From Smittium mucronatum (Eukaryota; Kickxellomycota; Harpellomycetes; Harpellales; Legeriomycetaceae), in the NCBI GenBank assembly GCA_001953115.1, contig LSSL01007117.1:1-10802 (forward strand): DNA of 10,802 nucleotides, read 5' to 3'. Below the pieces are notes generated by a model that was given only the letters and a program-made list of their open reading frames with translations, did not search any database and was not told the origin of the DNA. Each line of letters begins with the position of its first letter. Positions within the stretch are counted from its first letter, which is position 1. Below, piece by piece: positions 1 to 8,871 of this stretch. The position numbers and the translations under genes were made by a program.

Positions 1-55
1 CAGTACTGTCTTTGAGTTTATTTTCAATATCAGATAAAATTTGCATATAATTCAT
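1..55 (-). CDS. 5' end of a divergent gene, product unknown (partial)
   Basis: Seen: on the minus strand an ATG at 55-53 opens a frame that stays open to the window edge, giving 18 codons (MNYMQILSDIENKLKDST) plus one base. The mix of D, E, K, N, S and Q is unlike the F/I/Y/L-rich noise translated from the surrounding DNA. The upstream triplet at 67-65 is TAA and the one at 79-77 is TGA, so this is the first ATG of the frame in either the standard or the ciliate code; a second ATG lies at codon 4. No domain can be recognised in so short a piece. Upstream is an A/T-rich leader and then a C10 tract (as read on this strand) about 70 bases from the ATG. It points away from the gene at the right end. 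Alternative: a chance frame; the opposite strand is also open for about 15 codons here. Confidence 0.45.
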   Translation of the reverse strand, partial: MNYMQILSDIENKLKDST

Positions 56-115
56 GAGGAATTTTTAAATTAAAAATCAAGTCTAATTTTAGTATAAAAC
101 TTTTTTTCGTGATTG

Positions 116-133
116 AGAGAGGTGGGGGGGGGG
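116..133 (+). repeat. Polypurine-rich tract ending in G10
   Basis: AGAGAGGT followed by ten G (124-133), one of the two longest G/C runs in a window of about 17% G+C. It sits about 70 bases upstream of the left-edge gene, where it reads as C10 then ACCTCTCT on that gene's strand. Related shorter copies of the AGAGAG(G)TG...G pattern occur at 5529-5541 (plus) and 2277-2289 (minus). Possible roles: an upstream promoter element, a G-quadruplex-prone tract, or a flanking signal for programmed DNA deletion if this is ciliate germline DNA. Confidence 0.6.
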
Positions 134-402
134 CTTATTTCTTTCTCAAAATCAATTAATTTTTTAATATTTCAGGTTTTGTAAAAAAAAATAGCAAAAA
201 ACATATAAATATTTTTATCTGTATAAAATGAAAATTTAAATATATATTTTTTAATTAAATTTGTTTTAATATACATTTAATATGAAAATTACATATCTCT
301 CAATACAAAATCATGCTTTTATTATTTATCAAGTATTTTTTATGATTAAAAATTATTAAAAATATACATTTTTTTAATAATTGATTTTCATTAACCCTGT
401 GA
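134..402. other. A+T-rich spacer after the G10 tract
   Basis: A/T runs only, apart from isolated bases; no gene, RNA or clear repeat. TAAATATTTTT at 206-216 recurs at 10372-10382, near the other end of the empty interior, but it is low in complexity. Confidence 0.4.
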
Positions 403-1038
403 ATTTTTTTTAGTCATTATCATTTGATATTATTTAATACATACTAGTAAAACATTATAAGAATTCTTATTTATAATAGTTTTAAAAAAGATAAAATGTA
501 TTTTTTCAGCTTATTATCATTTAAATTTATTATTTTTTTCCCCACTAATATGAAATAAATCCTGGAATTAGCTATTCAAAATACTCTGAGAACAGATCTA
601 ACCATAGTCAGTCATTAAAAATTATTAAATTTAGAAAAAAATTAAGATGAATAAAATAATACTGATCTAAAAAAAAGGAATATTATTACTAGTACTATTA
701 TTTATTATGTATATTATTAAATGAATCAATCAATACTTCGTAGTTATGACCACAATAATATTCAAATTTTTCAATTTGAACCTTTATTCTATTAATTTAA
801 CATGAATAATAGTAAATTGATAAATATAAATAATGACATAATATTGTAGAGAAAATTTTAGAATTATTTAAAATAATAAAAAAAATTGTTAATTAACTAA
901 TAATCTTACATTTTTATATTTTCAAAATTAAAAAATATTAATTAAAAGATAATTTTGATGGATTAAATATCTCTATTCTAATTATTTTTATGTTAATAAT
1001 AACGAAATATTTCCATTTTCTAATATTTAGTCAAATGA
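403..1038 (+). other. Protein-like frame if TAA/TAG are sense
   Basis: Bounded by TGA at 400-402 and 1036-1038, this frame has no TGA for 211 codons. Up to about 840 it reads as protein: ATG at 550, then after one TAA a run ILELAIQNTLRTDLTIVSH (559-615), and in the same frame from the ATG at 721 a run MNQSILRSYDHNNIQIFQFE. For 541-792 I counted G+C by codon position at about 30, 20 and 14%, the ordering expected of coding DNA in an AT-rich genome. In the standard code it is broken by TAA at 556, 616, 646, 655, 718 and 793. After about 840 TAA becomes so frequent that it looks like noise. The first run loosely resembles an alpha-solenoid helix pair, but I cannot assign a family. Could be an exon, a decayed gene or chance. 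Confidence 0.2.
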
Positions 1039-1730
1039 ATTAGACTTACATTAACTTTATAGTTTATCTCTACTTTTTTTAATTTATTAAATATGAATTT
1101 CAGGTAAATTTTATTTTCCTTTTTTCTTGATCGATTATATTTCTTAGCTTATTAAAACTTCATATCAAACCTAAATAGTCTTTAGGATTTTAAGTTTATT
1201 TACTTCAGTCAAGAAAATTTCTGTAAATATTATTGAAAATATTATTTGTTGTTATAATAATAACAAAAACTTTTTATATGGGGGTTTTAATATTACATTA
1301 GCTCAGATAATATGTTTTTATAATTTGACTAAATTTCAAAAAAAATACTTGAAATTTCTCTGTATTTTTTTGTTTTATCTTCTAGAGTTAAATCGTAATA
1401 AAATCCATTTATTCCCTTAAATTTCAATATTTTATTTTAAAATTTATATCAGCAAAAAATAAGCCCCATCTGAATTTTACAGTAGGTGTTAATAACAGAA
1501 TTTTTGGGGCGTTTAGGTACCTTTGAAATATTTTATTTCTTTCCTCTTATCTATGAGTGTTTCATTATTTGTTTTTTCTGAAGAGAATAATTATTATTCT
1601 AAATAGAAATATTAATCACCCCCCCCCCTAAAAAAATACATTTTGCTACTATAAATCTTATAGATGTCTTCATATTTTAAATTTAATATTAATAAATAAT
1701 CTTCTGGGAATTGTATAGTAATAATTGTGA
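1039..1730. other. Spacer with a weak protein-like fragment and the C10 tract
   Basis: Mostly A/T-rich. A plus-strand frame open in the standard code from 1392 to TGA at 1524-1526 (44 codons) contains NKPHLNFTVGVNNRIFGAFR (1458-1517) and is in the same phase as the stretch at 1731-2582. G+C is flat over its codon positions (about 25% each), so it is not convincing as coding. A minus-strand ATG frame at 1803-1612 (63 codons) runs into the C10 tract and has no recognised domain. Confidence 0.3.
1619..1628 (-). repeat. C10 tract (G10 on the minus strand)
   Basis: Ten C in a row, preceded by ATTAATCA and followed by TAAAAAAA. It is exactly the same length as the G10 at 124-133 and opposite in strand, so the two enclose about 1.5 kb as inverted homopolymers. 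The flanks do not match each other. The minus-strand frame that runs across it encodes glycine codons there, but that frame has no other sign of being a gene. Confidence 0.6.
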
Positions 1731-2276
1731 TGTAAGTCGATAGAGCTCTATTAAATATAAACTCACAATATTTTTCATTAGATTTAAATAAAAAAAATAC
1801 CATAATCCAACCATAAAAAAACCAATTATACTATGCTACCTAAATTTCAAAAATCTGTCTTAATTTTTTTCAGTTTAGCTGAGGCGGTTTATTAATTTCT
1901 AAATAAATATGAAAAATTCTAAAAGGAAAATTCATATTTATTTGCTGAATCAAAAAGTGGGGTGAATGAATTTTATGCAAGAAAAGTAAAGCGCTATCTT
2001 GATTAGTCTCATGTCTATTGTTTTGCAAAAAGTAAATTTAATTCGATAAAATAAGTTCAAGTCTAAAAAAATTACCTTTATAATAGAATATGAAGATTTT
2101 TTTTATTCGCTGAATTTTACCGTTAATTAGATTTAATAAAAAAATTTATAATCAATGCAATATTTGAAAGTGTATAAGATTTATGGAAAATACTATTGAT
2201 CTAAAAAAAATAAGCTAATCTGACAGACTACTATATGTGTATCTAAATAAAAAAAGTTGTAATCTATCAACCAAAA

Positions 2277-2289
2277 CCCCCCACTCTCT
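2277..2289 (-). repeat. Minus-strand copy of the AGAGAGTGGGGGG motif
   Basis: The plus strand reads CCCCCCACTCTCT, so the minus strand reads AGAGAGTGGGGGG, one base different in spacing from AGAGAGGTGGGG at 116-133. It lies inside a stretch (1731-2582) that reads as protein-like in frame, where it would encode P-P-T-L, so coding origin is an alternative explanation. Confidence 0.35.
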
Positions 2290-2474
2290 GCAATTTTTAG
2301 AGTAAATGAATTACTAAGGCTACTTTTATTCAATAAGTAAGTTTTTTTTCAAAAAAAAATGATTATTTGAAGCTATTTAGCTCCATTTTAGAGCCAATAT
2401 CTAATAGAATTAATAAAAATTTGCTTCTAAATAAAATTTATATTGATCTAATATCCTTACTACAATAATTTCTA

Positions 2475-2516
2475 TACACAGAGATCTATCTGACAGCTGA
2501 AAGCTGGTCTTGTGTA
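2475..2516 (+). other. Nested hairpin in a G+C-rich patch
   Basis: TACACA (2475-2480) pairs with TGTGTA (2511-2516). With one bulged G, AGA (2482-2484) pairs with TCT (2508-2510). Inside, CAGCT (2494-2498) and AGCTG (2502-2506) form a second 5-bp stem with a GAA loop. The surrounding line has 22 G+C in 60 bases, about twice the window norm. It overlaps the protein-like frame above, so the structure may be incidental. It does not fit a tRNA. Confidence 0.2.
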
Positions 2517-2700
2517 CAGAAAATTTTCCATGATGCTCTAAATGTCATGTTTCGTATTTTTTGAGATGTTCTTAATCTTGAATAACTATGAAAATTTTTC
2601 GCTACTCCCAAAAAATAATAACAAAATGATGCGTAGAATTTAAATTTGTTTACTTCGAAAAATACATTAATTAAGCCCCTAAACCGCGTAAAGTTATTCC

Positions 2701-2723
2701 ACTTTTAGGAGCACACTTTAGGA
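2701..2723 (+). repeat. Short direct repeat ACTTT(T)AGGA
   Basis: ACTTTTAGGA at 2701-2710 recurs as ACTTTAGGA at 2715-2723, separated by GCAC. The pair is bracketed by ATTCC (2696-2700) and GGAAT (2721-2725), which could form a short stem. It follows a G+C-richer segment with CCCCTAAACCGCG at 2676-2688. No function can be assigned. Confidence 0.25.
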
Positions 2724-5528
2724 ATTTATAATTACCATATAATTTATTTTTCTGAAATAATGTACCATTCAAAACAAAAAATTCTATATTATTAAGCTAA
2801 ATTAATTTTAATGATATAAATTTAACCATATCCCTTTAAAAAAAATTAAACAGCAATCCGCTAAATGTAATAAATTATTTTTTTGAAATATCCATAAATT
2901 ATTTGTGATTTTTTTCTTTTATTTGGTATTTTATTTTAGGTTAGAAATTTAAAAAAAATTGTCACTTTTTTTTGGATTTCATAGTTATTTTTCAATTTAT
3001 TTATATATTTTTACTTTAATATTTTTTGCAGATTTTTTTTTTTGTAATAATAAATTGATTTGGATTAACTTTTTCGTAATTTTTTAAACAAATCTTCCTA
3101 TAATTATATATTTTATATTTCGTAACATTCGATATAATTTTTTTCTATAAATTCATTTTTTAATAACCTTTACTTTTATCCAAAATTTATACAAAATAAT
3201 TATATAAATACATATTATGTTAAATTATATTAAAATTTAATGGTTTAAATACGCTTTTTCTAATACAAAAGATAAAACATTGAGAAATTTAGTTAAATAA
3301 AATGCATAAAATATAATTAAAAATTTATCGAAAATTCAGTTTTATTAATGAATTTATTTGTTTTTTTATAAATATTATTATCAGGCAATATCTAACTAAT
3401 GCGATTTATTAAATTGTTTTTTTCTGAATAAAAATAAAAATTAATTGATTTCTGTTTCAAAAAAAGAATTTAGATTTAGTTGTTTAATTTCTTTACATAA
3501 ATAGGAAATAAAATTTAAAATATATTCATTCTAAAAAAAATACTAGCCATAACAAATATAATTTCTTTCCTACTTTATTATACTATACTGAACGAAAAAA
3601 CTAGTAAGTATTAAACTTTTAATACAAATATTTGTATAATAATTACGAAAATAATATTTAAAAAAATTTTTGAGGGTTTTTTCTGAATACTTGTGTTTCT
3701 GTTTTGAAGAGAAATAAATATTAAAATTTACATCTAAAAATATTAACTTTTGGTTTATTATTTTTTTGATTTATTGATATTAGACATTCGGAAATTCTTA
3801 ATTTTATTCAAAATACTATTCATTAATAATTTTTTTATTTAAAAATCAATCCGATAAAAAAATTTTAAAATTTTTATGAAGAAACTATCTTAAAATAGTC
3901 CATAGGGATTATAATAAAAAATAAATAACTTTTAATAATTCTAATCATAAGAATGCATATATTTTCAAATAAATAGGTGGAAATAGTTTTTAAAAATTTA
4001 TAAATATATGCTTATGTAATCCTTCACTATTTAATCTCAATAAAAAATCTTTTTTTTTATACTTAGTTAATGCTTTTAGAGCTTTTATAAGATTATAAAC
4101 TGATGTTAACAAGATAAAACATAAAAAAATAATTCATTCATTTTTTTTATTTCACTTTTAAACTAATAAAGCGTGATAATTTTAGAGTACGGAAAAATTG
4201 AAATTTAGATTTTTTAAGTGATAAATTCAGAAGGTGTATTTTGATTTTATTTCTTGAAATTTGTTTGGATAATATTTTAATTAATATATTTAATATAATT
4301 TGCATTTATATATATAGGTCAAAGAAAAAACCAAACCTTTTTCGACTTATTAATTTTGATTTTATTATTTTAATCATATTGTATTGTTATAAAATAAAAT
4401 CTGTAAGATTATTAATCAATAAATTCTAAATATCATGGAAATACCATCTCATAAGAAATCATAAGAATTTTTGTATTTTTAAAATTATAAACCAATATAA
4501 TTCCAATGAAATAGATGTCTTTTTACATAATAGGTACGCCAAATTATTATGTAATGTAAATTAATTAATATAAATGCGAATTTAAGAGAAGCTTTAAAAA
4601 CAATAAAAAAATGATTAAGCTGAAAAAAGCTTAGTAAATTATTTATTTATTTTTATATATATAATTATATATCGCATTATATTGAAAACTAAGCGTAGTA
4701 TTGAATCAAATTCTACTTCAAAATGCGGTCTAATTTATAAAAATGTTGATTCAAATATAAAATTTCTTGTTTTTAATCGAATTAGCCATTTTAAAGAAAA
4801 ATCTCCGGAAAAAAAAAAATTGGAATTTATTTAAATACATAAATATTATAAAGAATTTGCTTTTGATTTATTTTTAGGCTACGTTATTAAAATAAAACTT
4901 TCCGGTTTTTTATTAAGCGTTTACGGGCCCGAATTTCTTTTTATTAATCACTATTCTAATTCTTTTACATATTTATATTGTTTTTATTTTAGTTTACTCT
5001 GAAAAACGATGATTATCGATTTTTTTTAAAAAAATAGAGTAATATTTCAAATAAAATATGAGTACATTGTTCATAGCAAAGGAAAAGATGGCAAAAAAAT
5101 TGCTTATTAATTTTAAATTTTACAAAATTATCAATATAAAGCACTAGTTTATTTTATCTCTAACAAATTCAACTTAAAAAATCAAACACCGGTGATTATT
5201 TACTTTATGAATATTAAATTAATTTATCACTTTGAATAGCTTATAGTATTTTTAATTATAGTATTTTCATATATCATATCACTTTTTAACTAAATAAAAT
5301 AATACTTAATATACCAAAAGAATTTAAATGGGAATTTCAATGCCTTTTTTATTTAAAAATAAGGATTATTTCCTCATTTAATTACCCTTAACATGATATT
5401 TGCTTGATAATTCAGTAATTTATATTTATTTAAAGAATTTGAAATATTTTTGATTGTTTAGGAAACAAAGCTTTAGTTAAAAATTCAAAAAATTAATATA
5501 GTATTTAAAATATCATTAAATTATATTT

Positions 5529-5541
5529 AGAGAGGTGTGGG
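5529..5541 (+). repeat. Third copy of the AGAGAGGTG..GGG motif
   Basis: Reads AGAGAGGTGTGGG in otherwise A/T-only surroundings, followed by GACAACTCATTTC. It shares AGAGAGGTG with 116-124. No gene start lies near it. A short frame through it (about 21 codons, two W) ends at TAA at 5583-5585 in the standard code and is too short to call. Confidence 0.35.
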
Positions 5542-6440
5542 ACAACTCATTTCAAAAATATGATCTCGAAATATGGTCAGTTTAATTTTAAACTAGAAAA
5601 TATTTGAAAAAAAATTTTTTTTTGCAACACAACGCATTATATCTATAAATTATCTATTATTTTGAAGTAAATTTTTTTCCAGATTCAACTCTTATTTTTA
5701 ATATAAGGTTTCCTACGAAATTTTAAGAAAAATTATTCTTTTAGCTAAACATTTTTCTCTTTTTGCAATTTTTTTTGTGATTTTGAAAATATTTTAAAAA
5801 CCCGAATCTCTTCGAATAATTTGGTTTATAAATTAAAAGTGTGCGCTTATTATATCCATAGTACTCAATTTTAATGGTATTTTAATTTATTGTTTAAATT
5901 CCTTCATATTATACAGAACTATACAATAAAAATTGCAATTTTTTCGAAATTCGTTTACAATTTCGATAAATTAACCTAAAAGCATAAATTTATCTAGTAT
6001 AAAATTAATTACATAAATATTGGCAATATATATTCTAAATATTTCAAATAAATTATTTAAAAATACTTTCCTACTTTTACGATAAATTTTAATAAAAAAA
6101 TAAATAAAAAATTATGAATATTTCTCTAACAAAGAAAACATTAATGTAAAATATTTTTTATTATAGCTTTGAAATTAATTTTATGTTAAATAAATAAATA
6201 TAATCCTGAAACGAGCAAAGTGATAGTTATTGAATTCCTAATACTTTATAAAACACTAAATCATGCTCATTAAAATATTTAAAAAATGTATAAAAATTTC
6301 CATAAGAATTGATTTATATTTTAGAGCTTTATACATCTAAGTACCCAAATAAAAGCTAAAAAAATATAAGTATTTCATATTTAGTAAGTAAATCATTCTA
6401 TATTGATAAAAAAAGGATCACAAGCTTATATTATTGAAAA

Positions 6441-6455
6441 TCAGTACCGTACTGA
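6441..6455. repeat. 15-base palindrome TCAGTAC-C-GTACTGA
   Basis: Two perfect 7-base arms around a single C, with 7 G/C of 15 in a very A/T-rich setting. Ten bases of it recur on the other strand as CAGTACGGTA at 8193-8202, and AGTACGG also occurs at 4186-4192. The shape fits a dimeric protein-binding site, but no protein can be named. Confidence 0.3.
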
Positions 6456-7207
6456 ATGTGTAAATAGAACTGTTTTTTTCCTACTATAAATTTGATTAAT
6501 ATTTATATATTAATAAAATTTTGAAAAAACAAATACTTAATCAGAATATAATTTATAAGAATTAGTAAATATAAATTTATAAGATTTTCAAAACTTTTTA
6601 CGTTTAAAAATTTCCATGTTTATTTATATATATTATATAAAAAAATATCTTTTTATATTTTTATATTTTAATATGTAATTGCTTTTGATTTTGATTTTAT
6701 TATTATTATTTAAAATAATTATTTCCATTTTTTACAGAAGCTTATTTTTAAATTCATGGAAATTTTATAAAAAATATTTTAAAAAAATTATTATAAGTTA
6801 TAAAAATTCGCAAATTTATTTCCCAACCTCCCTCATTTTCAGCTGTAGTTGCTTCATACATCTGAGATATTGATTCAAGAATTTTCAATTTTTAATATAA
6901 ATTTTGTCGCTCTGAGTTCTCACTTATCCGGTTTTTTTTTTCAATTTTTCTAATTATTTCTTAAAAAATTCCTTATTTACTATAAAATATTATAAACATT
7001 GTTAAATGTTAATCTAAAAAAAAAAATTACATTCTAACTAATATTATTTAATAATAATTTTTTTATTATTTATACGTATAATTAGAATTTATTTATAAAT
7101 ATATATAATACTATTATCCATTTATAAATACTTAAATAAGATTCTGAAACTTTTTTATAAAGATTTTAATTATTTTTTTTGTTATAAAAGATAGATTTCT
7201 AATCCGG

Positions 7208-7229
7208 TGAGATAAATAAATTTATCTCA
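7208..7229. repeat. 10-bp-arm inverted repeat
   Basis: TGAGATAAAT (7208-7217) and ATTTATCTCA (7220-7229) are perfect complements separated by AA. It ends about 95 bases before the protein-like stretch at 7326. It could form a hairpin or cruciform; there is no sign that it terminates a transcript. Confidence 0.3.
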
Positions 7230-7325
7230 ATTTGTCGAATTTGAAATTAAATAAAAGTTAATTTCTATCCATAATTTATAATAATTTTTGAAATTTTAAT
7301 ATAATAAAATTAATTTGGATGATGA

Positions 7326-7694
7326 TAACATAAAATCATATTTTTTAAAGATACGAAATCGACATTAAGAGCTGTTGAAAAAATTGAATTTGAATTTTTG
7401 AATGTAATAGCACTTTTTTAGATATTTCGTTCTCGTCAGCAAAAATATAGATAGTATTTTAGATACTTATTTAGTTATTATCATCTATTTTTTATCGGTA
7501 TAAATTTTAATTCAACTAATTAATTTGGAATATAAAATGTTATCAATAATTTAATTGAATTATTATTGTTTCAAAAGAATTTTAAAATAGATTAAGATTA
7601 AATATTGACGTTTTAAAATTATTGGGAAATCAAGACCCTGAAAATTGCTTTTTTCATTTTAGTAAACTAATATGATTTTATCTTTGATATATGA
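7326..7694 (+). other. Protein-like frame if TAA/TAG are sense
   Basis: Bounded by TGA at 7323-7325 and 7692-7694, this is 122 codons open in the ciliate code. The best part is KDTKSTLRAVEKIEFEFLNV (7347-7406), then after TAG at 7419 the run IFRSRQQKYR. G starts 19 codons and ends 13; G+C by position is about 24, 16 and 18%, a weak coding signal. In the standard code TAG at 7419 and 7452 and several TAA break it. The segment VEKI....LNV resembles VQKI....LNV at 2508-2546, with the same spacing. Family unknown; exon, eroded repeat copy or chance remain possible. Confidence 0.22.
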
Positions 7695-8022
7695 AACTGA
7701 AAATATTTAGTATAGATATGATAATACATTTTTTATATATTATTAGTATAAATAAATCAATTTGTCTATTTAAACAGAAAATATATGCAAATTTTTACAA
7801 ATTGTAATATTCAACTAGATTTACTATTATATAATTAGTTTTTTTTTTAATATAGCCAATTATACTGTTCACATCAATAATGATGCATATTTATGGAAAT
7901 TTATGGGAATAATTAACTTATTCAAATTTATAATTATTTTTTATATTACGAAGAATATTATCCTTCAATATATTTTTATTTACTTAATACAAAAAATATT
8001 GGCTGTATTTATCTAAATAAGC

Positions 8023-8871
8023 TCAATTTTCGAATAAAAATAATATATTTTTCCAAAATATATTATGACTATATTTTAGTTTATTATTTTCCATTAAGCA
8101 ATTACTACAGAAATTATTTTGAAATTACGTTATTTCTATTTGATTTAAACATAATATCTTCTTTTTTTTCCATATTTGACTATTAAATTATCCAGTACGG
8201 TAAATATTTTGCAATTTTTTATTACAAATGGGAAGATGTTCATGAATTAATGAATGAAATTTTCGAAAATTATTAGAGGTTAAATTTTAAACTGTAATTA
8301 TAACCTTCATGACTCTGAAATAAAAAATATCATAAGTTTATCTGATTTTTAAAATAGTGTTAACAATACATATTTCTAGGATTTTTATAAGAAAAATATC
8401 TATACTGAGAACTTTTATTTTATTAATATAAGTTTTAAAATATAAAATTTTATTTTTAAAAATAGAAACATTTATGATTAGAAGTATTTTGAATTCAAAA
8501 TTGTACTTTTACAAAAGTAAATAATTCATTTTTTTAAAAAAAACCTGAGAGCCATCATATAATGAATTTTTTAAAAAACAATTATTTTTCAGTATAGCTT
8601 TATTTGAAGAATAACCCTCAGAGCTCAGCTCAATAAAAATATTATAGCAATTTGTGAAAATATTACACAATGATCGTATGAACAGAAATTTATTGGATAT
8701 AAACTTAATTTGACCAAATTTTGTACTCAATAAAAAATTGTATTAATATTAAAGGATTAAAAACACGTAAAAACTATAACCACATACAGAAATTTTGTGT
8801 TAACATTTTCGGAAATTTTCTGGGTTTTTTAAATTTTTGGCATTAACAATTTGTCTTTTTAATTTTTTTTA
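8023..8871 (-). other. 283-codon TGA-free frame, possible ciliate-code gene or relic
   Basis: On the minus strand, from just after TGA at 8874-8872 to TGA at 8025-8023, the frame has no TGA and no TAG, and only nine TAA, where base composition alone predicts about twice as many TAA and several TAG and TGA. Protein-like runs include LKRQIVNAKNLKNPENFRKC near the start, SSEGYSSNKAILKN (8626-8585), FRKFHSLIHEHLPICNKKLQ (8266-8207) and CSNCLMENNKLKYSH (8109-8065). In the standard code only the 74 codons 8730-8509 stay open, starting at TTG. Against coding: G+C is nearly flat over codon positions (about 20, 19 and 18% in the parts counted). I recognise no family; CSNC is a lone CxxC. A mobile-element remnant is one option. 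Confidence 0.27.

Larger units (their letters stand above)
1731..2582 (+). other. Long protein-like frame with reassigned-stop character
   Basis: One frame reads as protein across about 284 codons if TAA/TAG are glutamine. It is cut by TGA at 2091-2093, 2307-2309 and 2562-2564, yet the protein-like reading continues in the same frame on both sides. Good runs include FSLAEAVY then FLNKYEKF (1869-1919), LFAESKSGVNEFYARKVKRY (1938-1997), YLKLFSSILEPISNRINK (2364-2417) and TAESWSCVQKIFHDALNV (2493-2546). In 1833-2090 first-position G was 19 of 86 codons against 8 at third positions, a coding-type bias; in 2310-2561 G+C by position was about 31, 24 and 21%. Either the code also reads TGA as sense, or this is an old gene with point mutations, or separate exons lie in one phase by chance. 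Product not recognised. The 2460-2560 part is among the most G+C-rich in the window. Confidence 0.3.
2583..7325. other. Long A+T-rich stretch with no recognisable gene
   Basis: Nearly 5 kb of A/T runs and homopolymers with scattered G or C; sampled lines fell to about 10% G+C. Standard-code frames here are short and made of F, I, L, Y, K and N, including a TTG-started 62-codon frame at 4241-4429 and a TTG-started 64-codon frame at 6679-6873, both typical of T-rich noise. Small items inside are the paired ACTTT(T)AGGA at 2701-2723, a stem-loop TAAGCT/AGCTTA at 4616-4633, the motif copy at 5529-5541, the palindrome at 6441-6455 and the hairpin at 7208-7229. Confidence 0.6.

Noticed and set aside
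1612..1803. 63-codon ATG frame on the minus strand
   Set aside because: It runs into the C10 tract as RGGGD, has no recognisable domain, and one ATG frame of this size is expected by chance in 10.8 kb. A coding-type frame lies on the other strand just beyond it.
2676..2690. Minus-strand GGTTTAGGGG resembling a telomere unit
   Set aside because: Only one and a bit units, not in tandem and not at a contig end.
4241..4429. 62-codon plus-strand frame
   Set aside because: It starts at TTG and is almost all I, L, F, N, Y and K, which is what T-rich spacer gives in any frame.
6679..6873. 64-codon plus-strand frame
   Set aside because: TTG start, with a leucine/isoleucine run from a simple T/A repeat; no sign of a real membrane protein gene.
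7850..7880. GTTCACATC resembling a tRNA T-loop
   Set aside because: No matching acceptor, D or anticodon stem could be found around it.
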